Positions 1 to 9,800 of a stretch of 20,114 bases of DNA are shown here, one piece after another. The position numbers and the translations under genes were made by a program. A model generated the notes under the pieces. That model saw only the letters and a list, made by a program, of their open reading frames with translations. It was not told where the DNA came from and searched no databases. Position 1 is the stretch's first letter. Each line of letters opens with the position of its first letter. Origin of the DNA: Gammaproteobacteria bacterium RIFCSPHIGHO2_12_FULL_37_34 (GTDB lineage Bacteria; Pseudomonadota; Gammaproteobacteria; DSM-16500); contig MGXW01000072.1 in the NCBI GenBank assembly GCA_001801495.1, positions 4,547 through 24,660 of the forward strand. Direction: 5' to 3'.

Positions 1-10
1 ACTCTCCCTA

Positions 11-1006
11 TCACAGCTTAGCAAATAAATCGGCTTGACCAGATACCACACCTAATTTACCTTGCAAAATTTCCCATATCAATTCGCAAATAGGCATACT
101 AACATTGTGACGTTTAGCTAACAAAACAACTAATTCTGCATTCCGTTTACCTTCCACCACTTGACCAATTTCACGTTCTGCTTCCTGCAAATCGTGCCCC
201 TGACCAATAGATAAACCCAATCGACGATTACGCGATTGATTATCCGTACAAGTAAGAATGAGATCACCCATGCCTGATAGACCAACAAATGTTTCTGCTT
301 TTCCGCCTAATGCCATTCCTAAATGCATCATTTCATCTAAACCATGTGTGATTAACGCGCTACGTGCATTTGCTCCTAATTCCATTCCATCTGATATACC
401 AGTTGCAATTGCAATAACATTTTTAACCGCACCACCGATTTCCACACCAACAACATCATGACTCGCATAAATACGGAAAATCTGGCTATTGAATCGATGA
501 GTTAAATCTTCTAATAATTGTTTATCCTGACTAGCAATGACAACAGCAGAGGGCAACCCAGCCGCCACCTCACGAGCAAATGAAGGGCCAGAAAGCACAG
601 CAAATGGATATCTTGCACCTAACACTTCTGCAGCAACCTCATGTAATAACTGACCAGTATCCGTATCTAATCCTTTTGTCGCACAAGTCATACGAAGATG
701 AACCGGGATTAAGGATTTAAGCATGATTAATGTTTCACGAAATCCAATTGAAGGAACCGCAACAATCACATCATCTATATCTTTAACAGCTTCAGCTAAA
801 TTTGCTGTAGGTTGAATAAGATCGGGGAAAGAAAAACCAGGCAAGTAACGATTATTAGCGCGTTCTGCAAGCATCGCGGCAATTTCAGGAATCTCAACAC
901 TCCAGATTCTAACAACTTGACCACTCCTTGCTAAATAAAGCGCTAAAGCAGTCCCCCATGAACCCGCACCTAATATTGTAATTGGCTTAAATGGCTGTCC
1001 TTCCAT
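11..1006 (-). CDS. gpsA: Glycerol-3-phosphate dehydrogenase [NAD(P)+]
   Basis: This cytosolic enzyme reduces dihydroxyacetone phosphate to sn-glycerol-3-phosphate, the backbone precursor of phospholipids. The 331-aa length is normal for the family. The Rossmann dinucleotide motif GAGSWG is at residues 13-18. The family signatures ATKGL (109-113) and SGPSFA (139-144) are present, and the catalytic lysine of GGAVKNV is K195. A conserved GLSGMGDL segment follows in the C-terminal domain. The ATG start has a purine-rich AAGGGA a few bases upstream. It is the last visible gene of the run comF-yibN-grxC-secB-gpsA and starts 12 bases after the secB stop. E. coli has the same secB-gpsA adjacency, usually followed by cysE, which would lie beyond the left edge. 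The gene looks intact and the call is very secure. Confidence 0.97.
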   Translation of the reverse strand: MEGQPFKPITILGAGSWGTALALYLARSGQVVRIWSVEIPEIAAMLAERANNRYLPGFSFPDLIQPTANLAEAVKDIDDVIVAVPSIGFRETLIMLKSLIPVHLRMTCATKGLDTDTGQLLHEVAAEVLGARYPFAVLSGPSFAREVAAGLPSAVVIASQDKQLLEDLTHRFNSQIFRIYASHDVVGVEIGGAVKNVIAIATGISDGMELGANARSALITHGLDEMMHLGMALGGKAETFVGLSGMGDLILTCTDNQSRNRRLGLSIGQGHDLQEAEREIGQVVEGKRNAELVVLLAKRHNVSMPICELIWEILQGKLGVVSGQADLFAKL

Positions 1007-1018
1007 GCGTATCCCTTT

Positions 1019-1516
1019 TTAATTAGATTTTTGCCCAGCACCTGCACCACCTTGTTCTTCCATATGTTTATTATACAAAGCATCAAAATTAACAGGAGCG
1101 AGTATGAGTTGAGGAAACCCCCCACGCACCACAATATCTGAGACAACTTCACGAGCATAGGGGAATAATACATTGGGACAAAAACTCCCTAACATGTGAT
1201 GTAGTTGATCGTTAGGAAAACCAGAAACAACAAATACACCAGCTTGATCAACCTCAACCAAAAAAGCAGTTTTTTTATTACTCATCACAGTTGCCGTGAT
1301 AGACAAGATAACTTCATGTAAGTTTTCTTGAATACGTGTACTTTTTGTTTCCAGATTCAAGGCAACTTCTGGTTTCCATTCTTCAACAAACGTATGTGGT
1401 GTATTTGGAGCCTCGAAAGAAATGTCTTTCACAAATATACGTTGAATCTCAAATAGTGGATGTTGCCCTGTTTTTTCAGTCGAGTTCTCCGCTACCTTTT
1501 CGGTTTTTGCTTGCAT
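1019..1516 (-). CDS. secB: Protein-export chaperone SecB
   Basis: SecB is a cytosolic homotetrameric chaperone that keeps preproteins unfolded and delivers them to SecA for Sec-dependent export. The 165-aa product is slightly longer than E. coli SecB (155 aa) because of a polar N-terminal extension of about 18 residues. The family core QRIFVKDISFEAPNTPHTF starts near residue 25. The segment around LGSFCPNVLFPYAREVVSDI and the C-terminal APVNFDALY are both typical of SecB. The ATG is preceded by a good Shine-Dalgarno (AGAAGGA). The gene sits between grxC (13-base gap) and gpsA (12-base gap), in the conserved gammaproteobacterial order. The tail is Gly/Gln-rich, as is common in the family. Confidence 0.97.
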   Translation of the reverse strand: MQAKTEKVAENSTEKTGQHPLFEIQRIFVKDISFEAPNTPHTFVEEWKPEVALNLETKSTRIQENLHEVILSITATVMSNKKTAFLVEVDQAGVFVVSGFPNDQLHHMLGSFCPNVLFPYAREVVSDIVVRGGFPQLILAPVNFDALYNKHMEEQGGAGAGQKSN

Positions 1517-1529
1517 AATGTGTCCTTCT

Positions 1530-1787
1530 CTATTGGTTTTTTAACATGGCATCAAGTTTACCTGTCTTTACTAAGCTAGTCAGATCATCATAACCACCAA
1601 TCGATTGACTATTGATGAAAATTTGCGGAACCGTACGTCGATTACTTAATCGTATCATTTCTTCACGCTTAGCTTCATCCAAATCAATACGAATTTCTTC
1701 AAATGTTAAATGACGTGCCGCAAATAACTCCTTTGCCATGCGGCAATAAGGACAATTTTCTTTCGTATAAATGGTAATATGAGCCAT
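1530..1787 (-). CDS. grxC: Glutaredoxin 3
   Basis: This is a small glutathione-dependent dithiol oxidoreductase that reduces protein disulfides and mixed disulfides in the cytoplasm. At 85 aa it matches E. coli GrxC (about 83 aa). The dithiol active site CPYC is at residues 12-15. The cis-proline loop TVPQ is at 52-55 and the glutathione-binding GGYDD at 64-68. Its ATG directly abuts the TGA of the upstream rhodanese gene with no spacer, and its Shine-Dalgarno (AAGGAG) lies inside that gene, so translation is probably coupled. Position between yibN and secB is the same as in E. coli, which supports the call. Confidence 0.96.
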   Translation of the reverse strand: MAHITIYTKENCPYCRMAKELFAARHLTFEEIRIDLDEAKREEMIRLSNRRTVPQIFINSQSIGGYDDLTSLVKTGKLDAMLKNQ

Positions 1788-2213
1788 TCACGACTCCTTA
1801 ATAACAGGCATATCTGCTTTCATCCAACTACGCATCCCGCCATGTAATGAGAAGGTATCATAATATTTTTGATAAAATATCGCTGCTAATTTTCGCGATT
1901 CTTCTCCTGTATCACAAATCAATATAATTGGTTTATCTTTGAATTTTTCTAACTTCTCAGGATGAGCGCGTAATTCTTGGCCTATCATCGATAATGCACC
2001 AACAATATGACCCTTGCGGTATACTTCAATAGGCCGAATATCAATAATCACAGCATTTTCATGATTTATTTTTTGTATAGTTGTTTGTGGATTAACATAA
2101 AAACTGCTGCGTCGCATACGAATTAATTCTACAAATAATAATAATACGATAGTAATAAAAATAAGTAATACCAAGATGAGATGTTGAGATACAAATACTA
2201 ATATGTCTTGCAT
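1788..2213 (-). CDS. yibN: Membrane-anchored rhodanese-like protein (YibN type)
   Basis: The product is a single rhodanese domain tethered to the inner membrane. A hydrophobic segment spans about residues 8-31 and is followed by basic residues (RMRR), which predicts a cytoplasmic domain. The rhodanese fold is supported by VIIDIRPIEVYRKGHI (55-70) and the active-site loop CDTGEES starting at C100, the expected persulfide-carrying cysteine. A HGGMRSW segment near the C-terminus is also typical. Length (141 aa) matches E. coli YibN (about 143 aa), and the order yibN-grxC-secB-gpsA is conserved. The physiological sulfur acceptor is unknown. The gene starts 10 bases after the comF stop, so it is probably co-transcribed with comF; its own ribosome binding site is weak and distant. 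Confidence 0.93.
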   Translation of the reverse strand: MQDILVFVSQHLILVLLIFITIVLLLFVELIRMRRSSFYVNPQTTIQKINHENAVIIDIRPIEVYRKGHIVGALSMIGQELRAHPEKLEKFKDKPIILICDTGEESRKLAAIFYQKYYDTFSLHGGMRSWMKADMPVIKES

Positions 2214-2223
2214 AAATTTTTAC

Positions 2224-2973
2224 TTATCCTAATTTTTGATTGCGAGCACAGCACCAAACATCTATATTTTTTGCTCCACTTTGTCGAATAACCCGACAAA
2301 ACTCAGTAATAGTATAGCCTGTTGTCATCACATCATCGATAACAGCAATGGTCATTCCAGTATAACTGCGCTTAGCAACAAAAGCATTAGCCACATTGGT
2401 TTGCCTATCTATAGAAGATAATCGACTTTGTGCTTGAGTATTTTTAATACGTTTTACTCCGGTAAAATCTACAGGAATCATGAAGGCTTTTGCAATAGGT
2501 TTGGCAATTTCATACGCTTGATTAAAACCACGATGTTGTAACCGCTTATCATGAAGTGGGATAGGTAAAATAAGATCGGGTAGCGATTTATTCTTGTACC
2601 AACTTTGCAAAATACGTTGGATAAATAATGTAGCAAGTACTTTCGTATAACCAAGTTGGTGCTGAAATTTGAGTTTGGTAATGACTTCAATAATAGGAAA
2701 ACAATAGGGAAACAAAGCAAATGTGTGATCAAAGGGAGGCGGATACGCAAGACAAGCGCCACAGATACGGCTTTTATTGTTAGATAATAATGATGGGTGC
2801 AAATATTCGGCACATTGTTCGCAAGAATGCGCTAAAATAGGCAGTCCTTTTAAACAAGGGCTGCAAATTGGGATGGAGAATAAGCAAATACCGCCACAAA
2901 ATAAACAAGTTGATGGCAACATAAAACGAATGAATGGTGCTATTACTTCAAGTAAAAGGTTTGGAATAAGCAT
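2224..2973 (-). CDS. comF: ComF/GntX-family phosphoribosyltransferase-like protein
   Basis: The 249-aa protein combines an N-terminal zinc-ribbon-like region with a C-terminal phosphoribosyltransferase fold, the architecture of ComFC/GntX proteins linked to DNA uptake and transformation. Cysteine pairs lie at C23/C26, C37/C40, C51/C54 and C71/C74. The family hallmark RGFNQ is at 148-152, followed by a Q..SRLSS..R..N...AF segment. The PRPP-binding loop VIDDVMTTGYT is at 211-221. The ATG at 2973 has a strong AGGAG Shine-Dalgarno 8 bases upstream, which supports this start over the internal Met18. With this start the 5' end overlaps divergent bioC. It heads the minus-strand run down to gpsA. Whether it acts in competence here cannot be judged from the sequence. 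Confidence 0.92.
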   Translation of the reverse strand: MLIPNLLLEVIAPFIRFMLPSTCLFCGGICLFSIPICSPCLKGLPILAHSCEQCAEYLHPSLLSNNKSRICGACLAYPPPFDHTFALFPYCFPIIEVITKLKFQHQLGYTKVLATLFIQRILQSWYKNKSLPDLILPIPLHDKRLQHRGFNQAYEIAKPIAKAFMIPVDFTGVKRIKNTQAQSRLSSIDRQTNVANAFVAKRSYTGMTIAVIDDVMTTGYTITEFCRVIRQSGAKNIDVWCCARNQKLG

Positions 2974-3751
2974 GTATGGATCTCCTGATGATTATGTAGA
3001 AGCAGCAGTTCTTGCTAAAGAAGCAGGGGATGAGTTGTTGGCACGTTTAGATTGGATGACATTACAACCAAAGGTAATCGTAGATATAGGCTGTGGATCA
3101 GGAAGGATGAGTAGCAAGCTCAAAGAGCGCTACCCAAGTTCGAAAGTGCTAGCAATCGATAAAGCTGAAAACATGATCGGCTATGCTAAACAACAAACGG
3201 CAAATCATCTGCTAATGTTTGCCTGCGCAGATGGACAAAATATACCCCTTCGTGATCATACTGTCGATCTTCTATTTGTAAATTTTTTATTTCCCTGGCT
3301 TCATGATCAAAACCGTGTATTACGCGAATGGCAACGCATCTTAAAACCAAATGGCTTATTATTATTAACCGCCTTAGGACCAAACACTTTAAAAGAATGG
3401 CGAGAAATATGGGATCATGCTCTTATCCCACAATTATTTGATATGCATGATATCGGTGATATGTTATCACAACAAGGATTTGATGATCCTGTTTTAGAGG
3501 TGAATGATTATACAGTCACTTATCAACATGCTGAAAAATTTATTTCTGAACTGCTCATCACTGCTATATTGGATCCGCAATTACTTCAATTAGATTTAAA
3601 TCTCATTCTGGAAAAAAAATTATCAGCCACATTTGAAGTCATTTTTGCTCATGCCTTTATGCCTCTTGAAATTGGATATCAAACTTCTGATAATAGTTTG
3701 ACCAAAATTCCTCTTTCACATGTGCGTCATGCGCTCAATAAAAATAAATGA
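2930..3751 (+). CDS. bioC: Malonyl-[acyl-carrier protein] O-methyltransferase BioC
   Basis: BioC methylates the free carboxyl of malonyl-ACP with S-adenosylmethionine so that fatty acid synthase can build the pimeloyl moiety of biotin. From this start the protein is 273 aa. The SAM-binding motif VDIGCGSG is at residues 51-58, and the BioC-specific GPNTLKEWRE (150-159) follows the ILKPNGLLLLTAL strand. The reading frame is open back to 2777, but the ATG at 2930 keeps the N-terminal FG...Y..AA..A...G..LL segment and puts it at the same distance from the SAM motif as in E. coli BioC. No clear ribosome binding site precedes it. An alternative ATG at 2972 would give 259 aa and would share the tetranucleotide CATG with the comF start codon. 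The 5' end overlaps divergent comF, so the bioC promoter must lie inside comF. No other bio genes are in the window. Confidence 0.9.
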   Translation: MNGAITSSKRFGISMYGSPDDYVEAAVLAKEAGDELLARLDWMTLQPKVIVDIGCGSGRMSSKLKERYPSSKVLAIDKAENMIGYAKQQTANHLLMFACADGQNIPLRDHTVDLLFVNFLFPWLHDQNRVLREWQRILKPNGLLLLTALGPNTLKEWREIWDHALIPQLFDMHDIGDMLSQQGFDDPVLEVNDYTVTYQHAEKFISELLITAILDPQLLQLDLNLILEKKLSATFEVIFAHAFMPLEIGYQTSDNSLTKIPLSHVRHALNKNK

Positions 3752-3761
3752 CCTATAGCGT

Positions 3762-3778
3762 TTTAAGCATCTCTTAAT
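3762..3778 (+). promoter_or_regulatory. Candidate PmrA box upstream of the giant gene
   Basis: The 17 bases read TTTAAG-N5-CTTAAT, a perfect match to the PmrA half-site arrangement YTTAAK-N5-YTTAAK with an 11-base TTAA-to-TTAA period. The second half-site also resembles the Legionella/Coxiella form cTTAATATT. The box ends 10 bases before a perfect TATAAT, where an OmpR-family class II activator is expected, and the -35 position (AGCATC) is poor, as in activator-dependent promoters. PmrA regulates Dot/Icm genes and effectors in Legionella and Coxiella (established knowledge). That the box is functional is inference. TTAA motifs are common in AT-rich DNA. Confidence 0.55.
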
Positions 3779-3788
3779 AGTTTCAACT

Positions 3789-3794
3789 TATAAT
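3789..3794 (+). promoter_or_regulatory. Predicted -10 element (TATAAT) of the giant gene
   Basis: A consensus TATAAT lies 33 bases upstream of the ATG at 3828, within the 76-base gap after bioC. No good -35 hexamer lies 16-18 bases upstream; the PmrA-like box occupies that region instead. A ribosome binding site AAGGA is at 3810-3814, rather far (13 bases) from the ATG. This indicates separate transcription from bioC. Confidence 0.5.
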
Positions 3795-3827
3795 CCTAGA
3801 ATCAAAAATAAGGAAAAACAAAAGCAT

Positions 3828-6800
3828 ATGCCTCCTATTTCCCTTCAACCAAACCAATTAGGTTTTGGAACCGGCTATAAAAAAAATAAAAATCAACATC
3901 ACTGGCGAAATCAAGTTACCCAAGATTTGCAAGATGAAAATGCAGAAATCAGCTATTGGCAAGCTTATCAAAAACATCCTCATCGCACTACTTTTCTGTT
4001 CAACTTTGAACAAAAATGTAAACTACTCATGCGGGCTAACTTACACCATGCTAATGAACGACAAGCATTTTTTAAACATCTTGATAATGATCCAAACTTT
4101 TTATCGGCGCTTTTTAATAACCAACAGCATTTGGCGTATCAACAATTTATCGATTACTTTAAATGTCAGTTAAACAATTCTATATTTACTGATGCGTTGG
4201 TACATCAATGCCCCAAAGTGATTAGCATATTATTCCAAAAAAATCTCTTTACTTCATTCGCTAAAGATCACAACAAGCTCGCGCTCGCGCTTTATAACAA
4301 ACCTTATACACAATACATGACTAATCCGGTGATAGAGCAACTTGCCCCAATAATGGCACAAGGCTTACCTCATCGGTTTAATAGCTGGTGGAAAAGACTT
4401 GGTAAAAATACAGTGTCTTTTATCGGATATATAAAACAAGCTATTGCAAAGCGCGCAGTAAACAATGATATATGCAGCGCTATCGCAAACGATAAAATAC
4501 GCGGCAAAATTTATTTTTCATCGCAACATGACTATGACAACATAGCTGATTTAATTGCAAATAAACAAATGAATTCGCTCGCCGCTAAAGGTTTAACCAA
4601 TGATAGCCGCTTGTGGCCGAAGATAAAAGAAAGTTATGAAAGGCGGTATCCTGTTACACCTTTAGAAGAAATACACCCTTATTATTTTTCTAGGATTTAT
4701 AAGGTTCCTATTGTTAATTTATTATTGAATCGCAACTATGAAAAAAGTGCCAACTTAACGCTCGGTACTTTTTGGGCTCATTTTGCTAATCACATCAATA
4801 TCACCATTGAACAAGATGCCGAATTAATCGCTCGATTACTGAAAGACGCAACAAGTGATGAACTGAAAAAATTAGCTTATTCTTCTTCTGCAATCAAAAA
4901 AGCAATAATAAATAAGGGGTATCTTGCTAAATTGTATCCGGGATTTGCCAAAATTCATGCTCATGAAGATCCATTCATTCGGTGGATATTGCATCCGGAT
5001 GGCCCATCACAATTAAGTCGCTCCGAACAAGAAGATGCGCTTACATTTATTTGTGCACGTATCGATGTAGAACAAAAACATATTCTCGCCCATCAATATC
5101 CAGCGTTTGCTCATACCATTTATCATGCCAGCCATGTTCTTCAACCGTGGGCCATGACTAAAGATGAACAAGCTATTAGTCTGAAGTTAGATGATGATAT
5201 AACAGTAGCTCGTTATGTTAAAACTATAAGCCATGTATTCGGAAAACAAGATGTTGATCGCATTATTTTTAATGCTGTTATTTATCTTGCACATCAAGTT
5301 GATCAGGCAATGGAGCCACAGAAAACCGTTTTAAAAAACCGCCTTGATCAATTACTTGATTATAATCCCTCCATTATTTTTGGACGCAAAATTAAAAAAA
5401 GAGTACAGGATTATTTAAACAAATTCTTCATTGGGTTAAAACCATTGAAAGGCGCGGGACAATGCGTGATCGATAATCATTCCCAGCGCGAAATTGAAGC
5501 GTTTTTTAAAAGTTCAAGCATACGTAAACGGTTTGAATTATCAAGGGAGCAATTACATACATTGCTCTTTCAATTACCTTCTATCGATCCACTTTGTTAC
5601 AAAGCAATTTTTGGTGATATAAGATTATCTAACAAACTAACTTATCCCGCTGATATGCTCGTTAGGCTAAATGAAGCAAGCCCTTATTCAAACATTATTG
5701 GAATAGGTCGCTTTTTAAAGCCAGACTACATAGACCATCAAGATCATAAAACCACATTGCTTGCGCAAATTATTTTAAAACGACAATTCAATCATGTTGT
5801 TGATGTAGCTTTTTTACCTAACTATACGTTTAATGAGATGGCTGAGGTAACAAGATCGGTGTTCAAAAAACAAATCGATGAACTTCTTGAACACGATGCA
5901 ATACTAAGAGATAGAGTCATTGAAAATTTCATCATCGATGATTTCAACAATTTAAAAGACTATCCAAGGTTACTGCCATTTCTCTTCTCCAAAGAAAGAA
6001 TAGATGTGCTCCATGCCTTACCTGATGGACCAAAAAAAATAATTGATCTCATCCTAAATGAAGCATGTGATGGCATATTCACTGACCAACAACGTGAAAC
6101 TATTTTGCTTCAATCCAACATGATGCTGCATCTTCTCCAAATCAAAGATGAACATGCTACAGCTAATACGTTTGTTAGAAATCATGTTGAGCATCTCTAC
6201 CAGATGCTGAACCATCCGAACCTGCATGAACCATTCGAACAATTATTCCAAGAAAAACCAACCCTTTTAGAGTTATTGACTAATGACCAAATTGAACAAA
6301 TAGCGCTTAGATTCGAAAGCGCTAAAAACTATTATCTTCACAAAGCGCCCCCTAAACGTTTATGTGAACTAGTCCCCCAAAATAAAGACTGGCGATCAGC
6401 CCTTATTGCCAATATGAATAATGATCCTCAGTTTAAAGGAAAATTCTTACAAGAAGATGTCTGCCCATATTTAGTTCAACAACTTGGTGGTATAAGCAAG
6501 ATGATAGATACTGCCATAATTGAACATGACGAAGCAGTGCAAACATGCATTCTGTCTATATTAACAAAATATCCTGCTTTGATTACACATTTATTAGAAA
6601 ACAAATTGAATCCCAATGGTATGGATTTTTTTAAAATCCATTTCGATAACCTGATCATTTCCACAAAAGATTTTATCTCGTTAATAAAAAATAACGATAT
6701 AACCAACACCTTACTCCCCAAATTTGATCCTGCCTTTTTACAAACAATATTCAAATCGGGCGATAGCACCAGCGCTGATTTTAGTAATCATCCATTAATT

Positions 6801-9800
6801 CTAGATAAGATAATCGACACCCATCATGAGCAAGGGAAAAAATGGTGTGAACAATTAATTCAATCCGCTTTCTTGTTAAGAAAATTATTCTACGCCTCCA
6901 CCCCTCACTTTGAAACGTTATTCAAAAACTATCCGCCGCTATTATTTCATTTTATTTCGTTAGAGGAGTGCTCAATCGATTTTATTAAAAAACATGCTCC
7001 TTTTATAATACACACGATTTTACATTTGACTTACGAAGAATTAGAAAAATTTAATGACGAAATAATCGGTAAGTTGTTAGCATGCGATGATAAAGAGATT
7101 CTGATCACTCTTTTTTCAACAGCTCCTTTTCCTTACAAAATAAAATCTGGCCACCACAAGCTCCATGCACAAGCTCAAATCATTCTCAACGAAGTTGCAA
7201 ACACTATTCACATTGAACGTATAGAAGATATTTTCGAAATGATCGCTCAATCAAAAAATCAGAATGATATAATAACAAAACTTTCCATGTATGCTCCCGA
7301 AGAACTTCTTAAACAAGGCCAACAGTATCTAGAACATGCATCTCCCCGAGTGTTTCACCAGGCGTTATCTTTAACAAAAGATAATGTTTTATCCATTTTA
7401 CAAGAATCACTCAAAGAAATCTCTTTAGCTCAGCATAATCAGAATCACCCTGCTCATCCGTTGCCACCTCATCATCGCGCCAATAATAACTTGATTAAAT
7501 CCGCTTTTAAACCAAAACAAGATGACAGTGATGCAGCAGATTTCCTTGCCAAAAAAAACCAAATTTATCTGGCGTGGCTAAAAGAAAATTACTCTTTCGG
7601 GAAAAGAATTAAAAATTTTCTTAAAAGCTTTCTCAAAGATAATAGTATTGATAGTCAAATTAAAAGACATTGTGACGAGTTGGACGATTTGAACAAAAGA
7701 ATTGCGGCGTACAATCGTGAACAAGCCTACTTTTCAGCAAATATAGACATCGCACGTTCTTTGGTCTTAAGAGAAAAAATAAAGCAACTATATATGATGA
7801 AAATCAAATTGGATCATACTATTATTCATGAGTATATTGAAAAAGAAAAACCAATTCCTGATGACATATCAAAATTATTTTCCAAAGATGATGCATCTTA
7901 TTATCGAAACATATCCTTAAAACGAAAAACACAAAAACCATCTTCTCGCTTATCTCAATTGATTGATAGAAAAGCCATTCCATCACAATTTCTTCGTGAT
8001 TTTTTAGTACCAGCAGATCAAAAATCCTTTCAGCAGGATTTAAAAGATTATGACAATAAACAGGGAATAATAAGACCAACATTTCGTACATTCCTAATCC
8101 GCGCGATGCTTGAAAAATCAGGATTAGAATATCTTGCTGAGCAAAAGATAGCTGAACACAATCAATCTCTAAAATCTAAAGAAAGATGTATAGCAAGTAC
8201 CGCACAATATGCCAATGATCTTTTTGAAAACATGGAAACCTTATACAACATGGCTGCTAATAAAATGCCTGGAAACTTCCTGACATCGATTGAATTATTT
8301 AAAAAAACAATTAGCAATAAAGATGAAGACATGAAGGATACTATTAAAGCTGGCATCATTGATAAATCAATCCTTCAGCAGATCAATGCATTATATTTAA
8401 ACGCTCAACTAAAACTGCTTGAATTGTATGCTCACACAACAGATCCAACGTTAAAAAATAATGAAACTATTTTATCCACCTTAGATATAATTTTATCTAA
8501 TCATTTGCCAGAAAATTATTTTAGACCATTATCAGATTGCCTATATAACGATACTATCTACGAAAAACTTTGTGCAATATTAAATGAAGATTTAACTCCA
8601 ACCAAAAATAAAAATATCAAAAATTTGCTTGACGCTCTTTCTGAAGCTAAACTTTCTAACTGCTCACAAGAGCGTCTGAACAACTTGCGATTTGCTTTAA
8701 TCCTCATTGAAATAAAATTGGCACAAACTATTGACCCTGGAGAACAACTTACTGATATTCTTACTAACATAAGAAAGCAAGAACAAAAAAAGCATGATCA
8801 ATATGCTGCTGGTCTGTTATCAGCAATCTATAAAGATAATCCCAATTTTTTTTATGATCGATTAGCAAAAAAACAAGATGTTTTTTTACCCGCCTACCTT
8901 GTCTTAGCAACTGAAAATGATCCTCTGATTGCTTTATTTCTACGAGAACCTATGCTTTCTAAAGATTGGGTATGTGGGGATGAAAAAGATCGTCAAGCAC
9001 TAGTTGAAGCAGCACATGCTCCCTGTTACCATGCGGTTGCTCAAAGTTTATGTTTATATCAGCATTTGTTTATTGGAGAAAACTATAGCACTCAAAAACT
9101 AATGAAAAGATTAGGTTTTGAAAACAGTTATTCTCAAAAAGCTATATCACCTGAGCCAAATCTTCCTTCCGTTCAGCCACCATCAACTATAGCGCAATCA
9201 CTACCTCCTCCTATCGCTATACCAGCGCAACCGGAACCGTCTCCTCCTATCGCTATACCACCGCCTCCACCGGGACCACCACCCCCACTGCAAGCAGGGC
9301 CTCCTCCTCCACCGCCGCCACCGCAAGGATTAGGCGCGTCAGTAAAACAATATCGTTCTCAAAATAAAAGTGCTCAAAACACTGAACATCTGGAACAGAA
9401 AACATCTACATCCGCTAGAAATCAACCTCAGCCATCTAGCGCCCAATTGAACATCCAGGATATAACCCATGCGCTATGTCACCTTAAAAATACAAAAGAA
9501 TCTATATCTCAAAATGGAACAAAGGAAAAACCTTCTTCACAACATGCTCCTTTGCCTTCATTTAAATTTAGTGAATTTGTAGGAAACGAAGAAAAATTTA
9601 AAAAAGAGGCTCTAGATATTGCTCGAAGCCAGATTAATATTGGGTCAAATCCAACAAAATATCGCTTGATCGAAACATTTGTTAAACGTGTTCTAAATGA
9701 TGTGATTGAGTTAAACGAGCTTAAATATAGTTTAATTCGTAATGAACAACTTGAAGATTTTATCAAAAAAGCATACGCACAATTTAAATCAAATCAAAAA

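Noticed and set aside
2777..2929. N-terminal extension of bioC from an ATG at 2777
   Set aside because: The extra 51 residues are the antisense of the comF zinc-ribbon region, have no BioC similarity, and would be much longer than the family N-terminus.
3768..3838. Treating the giant gene as co-transcribed with bioC
   Set aside because: A 76-base gap with a consensus -10 and a PmrA-like box argues for its own promoter, although read-through from bioC cannot be excluded because no terminator is visible.
9204..9323. Proline-rich tract as a TonB-like periplasm-spanning linker
   Set aside because: There is no N-terminal membrane anchor and no TonB C-terminal domain; the tract is long after the start of a 2225-aa protein without signal peptide.
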